NCBI RefSeq assembly: GCF_001439915.1
Contig: NZ_LMBW01000001.1
Location: 465,429-529,428, forward strand
Source of the DNA: Fredinandcohnia humi
GTDB taxonomy: Bacteria; Bacillota; Bacilli; Bacillales; Bacillaceae_L
Length of the DNA stretch: 64,000 nucleotides
Reading direction: 5' to 3'
The translations under genes and the position numbers were made by a program. The notes beneath the pieces are model-generated. The model was given only the letters and a program-made list of their open reading frames with translations. It was not told the DNA's origin and searched no databases. Below are positions 32,706 to 40,922 of this stretch, piece after piece (within the stretch, counting starts at the first letter, position 1; each line of letters starts with the position of its first letter).

Positions 32706-32833
32706 GGTCTTCATAGGTCCGATGAAGACCTTTCCGAATCGAAAATATGCTCAAAAGGGTCTTCATAACCCGAATGAAGACCATTCAAACCAAAAATACT
32801 CACAAAAAGGTCTTCATAAGCTGGATGAAGACC
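32706..32833. repeat. Three tandem hairpins with identical stems, about 52-bp spacing
   Basis: GGTCTTCAT and ATGAAGACC arms occur at 32706-32730, 32758-32782 and 32809-32833 (spacings 52 and 51). The 9-bp stems are identical while the 7-nt loops differ (AGGTCCG, AACCCGA, AAGCTGG). Stem conservation with loop change implies selection or recent amplification. The frames crossing the array are not genes. Confidence 0.85.
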
Positions 32834-32900
32834 AAAACAAAGGTATCACACCCAAGAAAAGGTATTCATCTAGATCTGCACTCAAACGTGGCTGTCCCAA

Positions 32901-34733
32901 TTAGCTCTTCCTCAAAAAATCCAACACTGGCTCAAATGCCTGTTCATCTTTCGCTTTAAAATAATGTGCGAAGGGGCAGCCTTTTTCATTGATTCTTTCG
33001 ATGACCGTCTCCAATGGAAAATCCTCAATCGACAAATCATCCGTTAACTCATCCCAATAAAGTGGAGTGGCAACATATGCCCCATCATTGCCGCGAACTG
33101 AATAGGGAGCAACAATTGTTTTTCCCTCAGCATGCTGCACATAATCCACATACAGTCGGTTGCCACGATTCTTTTTTAGTCTCTCCGTTGTAAAAAGATC
33201 GGGTTCCATCGTTGTTAAATAGTTTGCGACAAACTCCGTGAATTGGCGAGTATCATCATATGTAAATCGGTTTTCTGGAAGGGGGATATAAATCTGTAAG
33301 CCCTTATTTCCTGATGTCTTTACAAATGAAATCAATTTTAGACCATCAAAAACACCTTTTAAAATCGTGGCTGCCTTTTTCGCCAAAGGAAAAGCATCTC
33401 GGGACGGGGGATCCAAATCAAAAACAATCTCAGATGGTCCTTTTGAATAAATCGTTTGAAATGGGATATGAAACTCGAAACTTAATTGGTTTCCCAACCA
33501 TGTAAGGGTTTTTAAACCATTACAAACAATATATTCAATCCCCTCCGAGACCGAGGTTTGGATAAAGTCAGGTGCATACTCCGGGCAATTTTTTTGATAA
33601 AATTTTTCACCATACATTCCGTGTGGATAACGTATGACCGTTAATAAACGGTCCTTTAAAAATGGAACCATATAAGGAGAAACCTCAACCAAATAGTGGA
33701 TGTAGTCAAGCTTTGTTATCGATTTGTCTTTCCAAAGGGGTTTGTCCGGATGAGTAATCTCGATATCTTCGGGTAGACGCGGCGCATTCCGGACAAGTTT
33801 TTCCCATGTGCAATCCTGCCAGAATACATCAAACCGGAATTTTGAAAAGCTAGGCTGCCGCAATTGCTCTTTATACAATTCCAAATAAAAAAGCTCTACA
33901 CAAATACCAGGCTCGACTTTAATGAATCCGGTAGTTTCTTCATTAGCATTTGCTTGAATAACCCCTAGGAGGGCCTGTCGCTCATCAGAAGAAAGACCAT
34001 GTGAAAACAAGCCAATCTCATAAATTTGGCTATTTCTCATCACACCAACATGAAAAAATGCATTTCTTTTGTCATAGCCCAGTATAAAAAAGGCGCCAGC
34101 CTGCCAATTCTTCATTTTGTACCAATTTGTTGTGCGCTTGCCCTCATCCCATGTACTATCTAATTTTTTCGCAATAATCCCTTCAGCGTTGGACCCAGTT
34201 GCTTTAGCCCAAATTGAATTAAAATCTTGTTCATATGTAATTAATTGGATGAGCGCACGATTGTTTGGGTCAACAAGACTTGGAAGGTTTACCTTATCAA
34301 AAAAGTTAAATAAATCAGCTTTACGGTCTTGAAATTTTCTTTCCATAAGATTCTTGGCACCAAACATCAGTAAATCAAAAACCAAATAATGAGCGGGTTT
34401 TGCTGTAGATGCTTGTACAATCTTAGCTTCACTCTTCAAGCGTCCACGCTGCTGAATACGCTCAAAGCTTGCTTTGTAAGTAGATTCTAATAGGCAAAGC
34501 TCCCCATCGAAAACAAGTGGCAGGTACGGTTCCATTACATCTGAAAGTTCCTCACATTGCTTAATAATTTCTGGAAACTGATCATTAAGAAGATTCCCGT
34601 TTCTGCTAATCAACTGGATACGGTTTTTTTCCCAATGTAGAATTGCCCGGAAACCATCATATTTAATTTCGTATACCCAGTTTGGTCCGGTGGGTGCTTC
34701 GGAAATTAGGGTCGGAAGCATTGGTTTAAGCAT
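32901..34733 (-). CDS. ligD: Bifunctional NHEJ DNA ligase-polymerase LigD
   Basis: 610 residues in the Bacillus domain order. The ATP-dependent ligase comes first, with the adenylated Lys24 in EIKYDGFRA and downstream ligase motifs (LVFDGELC, EGIIAKKLDS, WYKMKNW). The archaeo-eukaryotic primase-type polymerase domain follows (from about residue 320: EITHPDKPLWKD, then PSEIVFDLDPPSRD with the metal-binding DxD, and TSGNKGLQIYIPL). There is no phosphoesterase domain, as usual in Bacillus. With Ku it repairs double-strand breaks, chiefly in spores. AAAGGAG precedes the ATG. Confidence 0.96.
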   Translation of the reverse strand: MLKPMLPTLISEAPTGPNWVYEIKYDGFRAILHWEKNRIQLISRNGNLLNDQFPEIIKQCEELSDVMEPYLPLVFDGELCLLESTYKASFERIQQRGRLKSEAKIVQASTAKPAHYLVFDLLMFGAKNLMERKFQDRKADLFNFFDKVNLPSLVDPNNRALIQLITYEQDFNSIWAKATGSNAEGIIAKKLDSTWDEGKRTTNWYKMKNWQAGAFFILGYDKRNAFFHVGVMRNSQIYEIGLFSHGLSSDERQALLGVIQANANEETTGFIKVEPGICVELFYLELYKEQLRQPSFSKFRFDVFWQDCTWEKLVRNAPRLPEDIEITHPDKPLWKDKSITKLDYIHYLVEVSPYMVPFLKDRLLTVIRYPHGMYGEKFYQKNCPEYAPDFIQTSVSEGIEYIVCNGLKTLTWLGNQLSFEFHIPFQTIYSKGPSEIVFDLDPPSRDAFPLAKKAATILKGVFDGLKLISFVKTSGNKGLQIYIPLPENRFTYDDTRQFTEFVANYLTTMEPDLFTTERLKKNRGNRLYVDYVQHAEGKTIVAPYSVRGNDGAYVATPLYWDELTDDLSIEDFPLETVIERINEKGCPFAHYFKAKDEQAFEPVLDFLRKS

Positions 34734-34780
34734 CGTATCACTCCTTTAAGAAAGCCCCCTTTTGAGAAAGGAGCTCTTAA

Positions 34781-35695
34781 TCAAGTACCAACTTTTTTAC
34801 GGGTTGTTCTCGTTTTTGGTTTTGCAGATGTCGTACTATCAGTGCCTGTTGAAGCCTTAGGTTTTGCTATTGGTTTTGTATTTCCTTTTGGAGCAGCCGT
34901 TTTCTTTGGCGCGGCTGTTTCCTTGGATTTCGTCCGTTCAATACTTGCCTGTAGGGCACTCATAAGATCTACAACATTTGTACGCGGAGCCTCAGCAGAG
35001 GTTGTTCCTTCATTATTATTAATTTTCGATTCGATCAGCTCCATAAGGGCGGTGCGGTATTCATCTTTATATTTTTCAGGGGTGAATTCAGTCGTTAACT
35101 GGTCAATCAGCATAATTGCGGTATCAAGCTCTTTTTCATTTATATTCACATTTTCCGGTACGCCAGGAACCTCTGCGACATTGCGAACTTCATCGGGGTA
35201 ATGGATTGTTTCCATTACAAGGCTGTTTCTATAGACGCGGATAATCGCCATTTGCTGCTTTGAGCGGATGGTAATTTCAGCAATCCCGATTTTTCCTGAT
35301 TTTTGTAAGGCCTCACGAAGTAATGCGTAGGCCTTACTGCCATTTTCACCAGGTCCCATGAAATAAGAACGGCTAAAATAGATCGGGTCGATTTCCTCAA
35401 GCTTTACAAAATCAATTATTTCGACACTTTTATCTTCATGCTCATCCTTAAGCTCTTTTAATTCCTCATCATTCAAAATTACAAATTTCCCTTTTACATA
35501 TTCATAACCCTTAACGATATCCTCATTTCCTATATCTTTTTCGCAATTGGGACAGATTTTTTCATATTGTATGGGTGTATTGCATTCTTTATGAAGATTT
35601 CGAAGCTTAACGTCTTTGTCTTCGGTTGCAGAGAAAAGCTTTATTGGAATATTTACAAGTCCAAAGCTGATTGACCCTTTCCACATTGTGTGCAT
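34781..35695 (-). CDS. ku: Non-homologous end-joining protein Ku
   Basis: 304 residues from ATG 35695 (MHTMWKGSISFGLVNIPIKL, the standard Ku opening). The core beta-barrel includes LHKECNTPIQYEKICPNCEK, SVEIIDFVKLEEIDPIYFSR and LVMETIHYPDEVR. After about residue 245 comes a Lys/Thr/Ala/Pro-rich tail (to KTRTTRKKVGT) that likely binds DNA. It lies upstream of ligD on the same strand, 47 bp apart, forming an NHEJ operon. Confidence 0.95.
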   Translation of the reverse strand: MHTMWKGSISFGLVNIPIKLFSATEDKDVKLRNLHKECNTPIQYEKICPNCEKDIGNEDIVKGYEYVKGKFVILNDEELKELKDEHEDKSVEIIDFVKLEEIDPIYFSRSYFMGPGENGSKAYALLREALQKSGKIGIAEITIRSKQQMAIIRVYRNSLVMETIHYPDEVRNVAEVPGVPENVNINEKELDTAIMLIDQLTTEFTPEKYKDEYRTALMELIESKINNNEGTTSAEAPRTNVVDLMSALQASIERTKSKETAAPKKTAAPKGNTKPIAKPKASTGTDSTTSAKPKTRTTRKKVGT

Positions 35696-36046
35696 AAGTT
35701 TTCTACTCTCCTTTTTTACTATTATTGTTTCCCGAAACTGGCGCTGGAATGATGGTAATATAAACCTGAGGACATTTATAAAAAATAAATAATAGTTACC
35801 CCCCAAAAAAGAAAACCGGTGACGTAAACTGTAATTGAGTCAAACATTACAAACATAATTGTGAATGTAACGGAAAAGAAATGTATGTTACAAAACCGGT
35901 CACGATTTCAATTAGAGAGTAGTCTTTTGTATTAGTGCTATTGTAATATTTTTTGGTTAAGCCGTTCAATGTGAAAAATTGCTATTGAATCTTGCTTTCA
36001 CCTCTTGCTACTATTAACAGATAGTAAAAGAAATGAGGTGAAACCG
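35696..36046. promoter_or_regulatory. Divergent ku/sigI intergenic region
   Basis: AAAACCGGTGACG at 35812-35824 and AAAACCGGTCACG at 35892-35904 are near-identical (12 of 13) sites 80 bp apart. A third AAACCGGTGC lies at the sigI start (about 36041). TTACCCCCC at about 35795 may be a sigma-I-type -35 element, but spacing to a CGWA -10 is not convincing. The paired ACCGGT sites may bind a shared regulator. Confidence 0.42.
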
Positions 36047-36790
36047 GTGCTGAGTCTATTATTTAAAATGGGAAAACGAAAAAGCACTCTGGAAGAAACC
36101 GTTATGGAGATTCAAAATGGAAATAAAACCAAACAAAATAAACTAATTGAAGACTATAAACCCTTTATTGCAAAAAATGTGTCTGCTGTTTGTAAACGAT
36201 ATATAAGTGAATCAGATGATGAATTTAGTATTGGGCTTATCGCATTTAATGAAGCCTTGGAAAAATACTCGAAGGAAAAGGGAGCTTCCTTTTTATCCTT
36301 TGGTGAACTTCTGATTAAACGACGGGTGATTGACTACATCCGCAAAGAAGCACGGGTAAGAAATATTAATTTTATCTCGAATGGTGAAATAGACGAGGAA
36401 GGGGCTCAATCGAAAATCGAGGCTCATCTTTCTGTCGATGATTACCAAAGGAAAGTGGAGCAGGAACATAGGAAAGAAGAAATTCTCCATTTTCATAAGG
36501 TTTTGCAGGAATTTGGTTTGTCATTTCAAGAGTTACTTGAAATTTCACCAAAACACGCAGATGCAAGGCTTAATGCGATCATGGTATCAAAGGTCGTCGT
36601 TGAAAATGATGAGCTTAAGCGTGCGTTGTTTGAAAAGAAACAGCTTCCGATTAAACATCTTGAATCGAAAGTAACAGTAAGTCGTAAAACGATTGAGAGA
36701 AATCGAAAGTACATTATTGCAATGGCCATCATTTTATCTGGTGACTATCTTTATTTAAAAGATTATCTAAAAGGGGTGTCGGGGAGTTGA
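36047..36790 (+). CDS. sigI: RNA polymerase sigma factor SigI
   Basis: 247 residues from GTG 36047 (GAGGTGA upstream). The sigma-2 region (EDYKPFIAKNVSAVCKRYIS, then SFGELLIKRRVIDYIRKEAR) and a C-terminal SigI-specific helix-turn-helix (HLESKVTVSRKTIERNRKYI) match SigI, which controls heat-shock and cell-wall genes. The stop overlaps the rsgI start by a few bases. The sigI-rsgI-sspD order matches B. subtilis. Confidence 0.93.
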   Translation: MLSLLFKMGKRKSTLEETVMEIQNGNKTKQNKLIEDYKPFIAKNVSAVCKRYISESDDEFSIGLIAFNEALEKYSKEKGASFLSFGELLIKRRVIDYIRKEARVRNINFISNGEIDEEGAQSKIEAHLSVDDYQRKVEQEHRKEEILHFHKVLQEFGLSFQELLEISPKHADARLNAIMVSKVVVENDELKRALFEKKQLPIKHLESKVTVSRKTIERNRKYIIAMAIILSGDYLYLKDYLKGVSGS

Positions 36791-37911
36791 AAAAGGGGAT
36801 CGTTATGGATGTGAACGATGAATATATTACGATGTTAACCCCTGAAGGTGAATTCGTAAAAGCCAAACATACGAAGGAAAACTATGAAATTGGTGAGGAA
36901 ATGCCTTTTTTTCCAATCAATGAACGTGTAAGCAATACTTTTAAGCAACGTTTCTTTCAGATGAAGAAATGGCGTTACGCACTTGCAAGTTCTTTAGTTG
37001 CAATTTTATTTTTATCTTTATTTATACCTTTTTCATCGCGTAATGAAGTATATGCCTACATGTCCATTGACATCAATCCAAGCTTTGAAGTGGGATTAGA
37101 TGAAAACCTTCACGTCGTCAGTCTAGAAGCTTTAAATGACGAGGCAAAAAAATTATTGGAATCCATTCCAGATTGGAAAAATAGCACGCTGGACTCAATC
37201 GCAGAAAAGATCATTCACCATAGTAAAGATAATGGCTATCTTGAAGATGGGAAGCAGGTCCTCATTACCACCGTTGTGGCAGATACACATAAAAAAGAGG
37301 TGGACCAGGAGCTTCAGCAAGGAATTGAAAACATTAAAGAAGAATATGAAAAAGAACAAATTGCAGTCACCTCTATAACAAGTACGGTTGAAACGAGAAA
37401 GGCTGCTCAAGATAAGGGGATCTCTACTGGTAAACTTCTGATTAAAGAAAACAAGGTTCCAAAGCCAGTTGAAGAAAAAAAACCTGAGCCTGCTGGGCAG
37501 GATAAAAATAAAAATAACCAGCAGGACAATTCCGACAAACAGATAGATATGAACGAGTTTAAAAATACTCACAAACAAAGGTCAGAAGAAGTTCAAGAGG
37601 AGCTTAAAGAGAAAAAAGAACAGATAAGAGATAAAGTCAAAAACAATATAGAAAACTCCAATATGCCTGACCATATCAAAGAGAAAAAGTTCGAAAAAAT
37701 GGATGAAAAGTGGGAAAAGAAACAACGTCATCAAGAAGAAATATGGGAAAGAAAACAGAATAAACATGAAGAAAAAGAGTGGAAAAAAGAAGAGAAAAAT
37801 CAAAATAAAGAAAATCAAAATCGTGGAAACAATGGCTATAATGGAAAACAGAATCAAGGCAACAACGGCAAGCACAATCAAGGCAACAACCATAAAGGAA
37901 ACAATCATTAA
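36787..37911 (+). CDS. rsgI: Anti-sigma factor RsgI
   Basis: 374 residues, TTG start overlapping the sigI stop. The N-terminal RsgI_N domain (MKKGIVMDVNDEYITMLTPE) binds SigI. One membrane helix (about 62-78: YALASSLVAILFLSLFIPF) follows. The extracellular part begins VYAYMSIDINPSFEVGLDEN, the conserved PEPSY-like cleavage-prone region. The C-terminal third is very charged Lys/Glu then Asn/Gly repeats (QNRGNNGYNGKQNQGNN), unusually long and of low complexity, possibly a wall-embedded sensor tail. Confidence 0.93.
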   Translation: MKKGIVMDVNDEYITMLTPEGEFVKAKHTKENYEIGEEMPFFPINERVSNTFKQRFFQMKKWRYALASSLVAILFLSLFIPFSSRNEVYAYMSIDINPSFEVGLDENLHVVSLEALNDEAKKLLESIPDWKNSTLDSIAEKIIHHSKDNGYLEDGKQVLITTVVADTHKKEVDQELQQGIENIKEEYEKEQIAVTSITSTVETRKAAQDKGISTGKLLIKENKVPKPVEEKKPEPAGQDKNKNNQQDNSDKQIDMNEFKNTHKQRSEEVQEELKEKKEQIRDKVKNNIENSNMPDHIKEKKFEKMDEKWEKKQRHQEEIWERKQNKHEEKEWKKEEKNQNKENQNRGNNGYNGKQNQGNNGKHNQGNNHKGNNH

Positions 37912-37938
37912 AGCCGAGGGCCAACCTCGGCTTTTCTT
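37911..37938. terminator. Terminator between rsgI and sspD
   Basis: AAGCCGAG-GGCCAA-CCTCGGCTT followed by TT. Convergent genes share it. Confidence 0.85.
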
Positions 37939-37954
37939 CCATTTTATGAAGTTT

Positions 37955-38146
37955 TTATTCGCCTTTAAATTGGGACTGTGCTTGTGCAACAAGGCGTTTT
38001 GTAATTTCGCCACCCACCGAACCATTTGAACGAGACGCTGTATCTGAACCAAGCTTAACACCAAATTCTTGGGCAATTTCAAATTTTATTTGATCTAAAG
38101 CCTGTTCAATCCCAGGAACTAGCAATTTATTACTACTTCTGGACAT
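37955..38146 (-). CDS. sspD: Small acid-soluble spore protein, alpha/beta type
   Basis: 63 residues from ATG 38146 (AAAGGAGTGAGG upstream). The sequence [20 protein letters not shown] and [20 protein letters not shown] is the canonical SASP signature, including the GPR protease site (E-I/F-A). It coats and protects DNA in the dormant spore and is expected to be sigma-G dependent. Synteny with sigI-rsgI supports the sspD name. Confidence 0.95.
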   Translation of the reverse strand: MSRSSNKLLVPGIEQALDQIKFEIAQEFGVKLGSDTASRSNGSVGGEITKRLVAQAQSQFKGE

Positions 38147-38252
38147 ATTCCTCACTCCTTTTCGTTTATAGAACAACGTATAATTCGTTGTATCATTAGT
38201 ATAAGAAGATAATTAATTTCAATACTGGAAATGCATACTAAAAGAAAAACGC

Positions 38253-38362
38253 AAGGTGCCCCAATTCCAGCTAAGGGCATGCACGTCCTGTGCATAACGC
38301 TTGAATCCTTGCCGTCCTGGCAGGGGCTTATGACCCCGAGCCGATGGCACCTGGAGCTAGAC
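38253..38362. repeat. Interspersed repeat R1, copy 2
   Basis: Starts AAGGTGCCCCAATTCCAGCT and ends GATGGCACCTGGAGCTAGAC; inverse orientation to copy 1 and shorter than it. Keeps the GCACGTCCTGTGC and CTTGCCGTCCTGGCA blocks. Confidence 0.82.
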
Positions 38363-38463
38363 ATCGAAATCTTTGATTAATGAATAAAAAAAGACTTTCA
38401 AAGTGGTAAAAAATTCTATAATATAGAAGGATAAATTATAGCCAGGTAAGGATGAGAAAATGA

Positions 38464-39813
38464 ATGTGGAAAAAAATAAATAGATACTTCAGTGACCTTT
38501 CACCTGCCCAATTGATTTTTACATTTTATCTACTGGCAGTATCGGTATCTGTTGCGTTACTGAGTTTACCTTTCGCAATGAAAGAAGGAGTAGAGGTCTC
38601 CTTTATTGATACATTATTTACAGCAGCGAGTGCGATTAGTGTTACCGGTCTAAGTGTTATATCCATTAAAGATACATATTCAGAAGCAGGTATTTTTATT
38701 TTAATTTTTGTTTTACAAGTCGGCGGAATTGGGATTATGACGATGGGAACCTTCATCTATCTAATATTTCGCAGGAAAATAGGGTTACGTGAACGACGTT
38801 TAATTATGGTAGACCAAAATCAAACACAGCTCTCTGGTTTAGTAAATCTTCTTAAACAAATCTTAATTATTTTTATTGCGATTGAGTTTTTTGGAAGTGT
38901 GGTTTTAGGTCTGTATTTTATTCCATTTTATGATACCTGGCAGGAGGCGTTTATTCATGGGATTTTTGCTGCAGTAAGTGCAACAACAAATGCCGGCTTT
39001 GATATAACAGGGAGCTCGTTAATACCGTTTGCTAATGATTACTTTGTCCAATTTATCACGATTATTTTAATCATTTTAGGAGCAATTGGCTTTCCGGTTT
39101 TAGTGGAGATTAAGGATTTCCTTCTTAATAAGAAAGGGAGATATCGTTTTTCATTGTTTTCGAAGTTAACAACTGCCACTTTTTTGTCTTTAGTTGTATT
39201 TGGCACTTTTATGATCCTTCTACTAGAGTTCAATCATTTTTTTGAAGGGAAAAGCTGGCATGAGTCCTTTTTCTATTCGTTGTTCCAGTCGGTGACAACA
39301 AGAAGTGCGGGGTTGGCTACGGTGGACGTGAATGAATTCACTGAGCCCACTTTGTTATTCTTAAGTTCAATGATGTTTATTGGGGCTTCCCCAAGCTCTG
39401 TAGGTGGGGGGATTCGTACGACAACCTTTGCGATTAATATTTTGTTTTTATTCAATTTCGCAAGGGGAAACAAATCGATTAAAATTTTCAAACGTGAAAT
39501 CCATGAAGTGGATATTCGCAAGTCTTTGATTGTGACGATCTTTGCGTTTTTTACGTGTTTTGCATCTGTTTTTATTTTATCAATTTCTGAGAATTTTACG
39601 GTTATGGAAATACTCTTTGAGGTTGCGTCTGCATTTGGAACATGTGGATTATCGACGGGAATTACTCCTGATTTAAGTAACTTCGGAAAAATACTTATTA
39701 TGTTACTCATGTTTATCGGAAGGGTTGGAATCCTGAACTTTATCTTTATTATCGGAAAGAAAGGGAAGGACGTAAATTACCACTACCCTAAAGAAAGACT
39801 GATTATTGGATAA
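38464..39813 (+). CDS. ktrD: Ktr-type potassium uptake channel subunit
   Basis: 449 residues with the four membrane-pore-membrane repeats of the TrkH/KtrB family. The four selectivity-filter regions contain the key Gly: SVTGLSVIS, TNAGFDI, TRSAGLAT and GTCGLSTG. It needs a cytosolic KtrA/C-type RCK subunit, which is not in the window. Position after sigI-rsgI-sspD corresponds to ktrD of B. subtilis. AAGGATGAG lies before the ATG. Confidence 0.92.
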   Translation: MWKKINRYFSDLSPAQLIFTFYLLAVSVSVALLSLPFAMKEGVEVSFIDTLFTAASAISVTGLSVISIKDTYSEAGIFILIFVLQVGGIGIMTMGTFIYLIFRRKIGLRERRLIMVDQNQTQLSGLVNLLKQILIIFIAIEFFGSVVLGLYFIPFYDTWQEAFIHGIFAAVSATTNAGFDITGSSLIPFANDYFVQFITIILIILGAIGFPVLVEIKDFLLNKKGRYRFSLFSKLTTATFLSLVVFGTFMILLLEFNHFFEGKSWHESFFYSLFQSVTTRSAGLATVDVNEFTEPTLLFLSSMMFIGASPSSVGGGIRTTTFAINILFLFNFARGNKSIKIFKREIHEVDIRKSLIVTIFAFFTCFASVFILSISENFTVMEILFEVASAFGTCGLSTGITPDLSNFGKILIMLLMFIGRVGILNFIFIIGKKGKDVNYHYPKERLIIG

Positions 39814-39845
39814 TGAAAAGAGCACTTCTCATTGTGCTCTTTTTT
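39814..39845. terminator. Bidirectional terminator
   Basis: AAAAGAGCAC-TTCTCATT-GTGCTCTTTT between two convergent genes. Confidence 0.85.
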
Positions 39846-40201
39846 CAGTCGTTGCCGTAGCTTGTGTCCTTGGATGGGTGCATGAAAGGAACCCCTTTAG
39901 GCTGCTTTTTACTTTCCAATAGCTCACGGTTTTCAGTTGTGTTCCAGCCAATGTCATTTGTCGGATGGACCCACTGGTCACCGGCCATAATATCTGGGTC
40001 CGTTTCATCGCTCCAATTATTAAGTGGTGAGTCCGGTGAATTATAGAGGCTATCCCCAATCACGACTCCATGTTCATTGACAAATGGATCCTGCATTTTT
40101 ATTCCGGTCCCTTTAAAGGATGGAGCCGAGATTTGATGGGGCAGTGTTTCATCTAAAATCGGTGATTCGATTTCCTCATCATGTTTTTTCTTTTTCGTCA
40201 T
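39845..40201 (-). CDS. DUF3905 family protein
   Basis: 118 residues, hydrophilic. Conserved blocks ILDETLPHQISAPSFKGTGI, DPFVNEHGVVIGDSLYNSPD, SDETDPDIMAGDQWVHPTND and GVPFMHP are those of DUF3905, found in spore-forming Bacillales; function unknown. No membrane segment. AGGTGTATATGA precedes the ATG. Confidence 0.85.
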   Translation of the reverse strand: MTKKKKHDEEIESPILDETLPHQISAPSFKGTGIKMQDPFVNEHGVVIGDSLYNSPDSPLNNWSDETDPDIMAGDQWVHPTNDIGWNTTENRELLESKKQPKGVPFMHPSKDTSYGND

Positions 40202-40271
40202 TCATATACACCTCGCATTTTTATTTTACATTAGTGTTTACAATGATAGGATAATTTATAAAGTGTTGTGC

Positions 40272-40487
40272 CGACGCAAATATCGTGAAACTAACGCATA
40301 TATTGCGGATCTTACGCAAATATTGTGAAAACGACGCAAATATCCGTTGAGCGACGCAAATATTGTGAAATTGACGCAATTATTGTGGATCCGACGCAAA
40401 TATCCTGAAATTGACGCAAAAATCGTGGACCCGACTCAAATATCCTGAAACTGACGCATATATCGCAAATCCGACGCATATCCGCGG
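40272..40487. repeat. Tandem repeat, exact 20-bp period, about 11 units
   Basis: The block ACGC recurs at 40274, 40294, 40314 and so on through 40474, always 20 bp apart (one unit reads ACTC). Units follow YYGACGCAAATATYSTGRA with variation at the 3' part. No frame is maintained with a ribosome site. Lies between the DUF3905 gene and a small plus-strand gene. Confidence 0.92.
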
Positions 40488-40558
40488 GTAAGGTGAATTT
40501 TACCATTGATGGAGGATGCAATCATGGTGAAAACTACTGATTAAAAGGGGGTTAAAAC

Positions 40559-40714
40559 ATGAAACGTAAGGTAGAATTTGATGCTGCAAAAAAGAATAAT
40601 TTTACACCTAAAGAAAGCATGCCTGACACGGAATTTTCTGCAGAAGCGGATTCTGAAAATCCGATGAAGGGTGCAAATCGTAATTCCAAAAAAGGAAACA
40701 GTACCGGGGAATAA
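40559..40714 (+). CDS. 51-residue hydrophilic small protein (spore-type)
   Basis: ATG 40559 with AGGGGG 7 nt upstream. Product begins MKRKVEFDAAKKNNFTPKES and ends NRNSKKGNSTGE: basic, Asn/Lys/Ser-rich, no hydrophobic core. Composition resembles minor small acid-soluble spore proteins, but no family is recognised. Confidence 0.6.
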   Translation: MKRKVEFDAAKKNNFTPKESMPDTEFSAEADSENPMKGANRNSKKGNSTGE

Positions 40715-40723
40715 GAAAAGTGC

Positions 40724-40890
40724 AAGGTGCCTCAATTCCAGCTAAGGGCAGGCACTTCCTGTGCCTAACGCTAGATTACTTGCCGTCCTGGCATCGGTGA
40801 CAAGCATGAGACAAGCGCTGGCAGAAGGTGTATTTTACCTTCAGAAGCGAGTCGCTTATGACCTCGAACCGATGGCGCCTGGAGCTAGAC
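40724..40890. repeat. Interspersed repeat R1, copy 3
   Basis: Starts AAGGTGCCTCAATTCCAGCT and ends GATGGCGCCTGGAGCTAGAC, same orientation as copy 2. It has an extra central block including GGTGACAAGCATGAGACAAG. Confidence 0.85.
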
Positions 40891-40922
40891 AAAGTAAAGA
40901 GTCAGCATGGGCTGACTCTTTC

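Noticed and set aside
32695-32959. Frames over the GGTCTTCAT hairpins
   Set aside because: Repeat-derived, with no ribosome site or protein-like conservation.
37195-38082. Long minus-strand frames opposite rsgI
   Set aside because: They are shadows of the Lys/Glu/Asn-rich rsgI coding sequence, giving artificial Phe/Leu-rich products.
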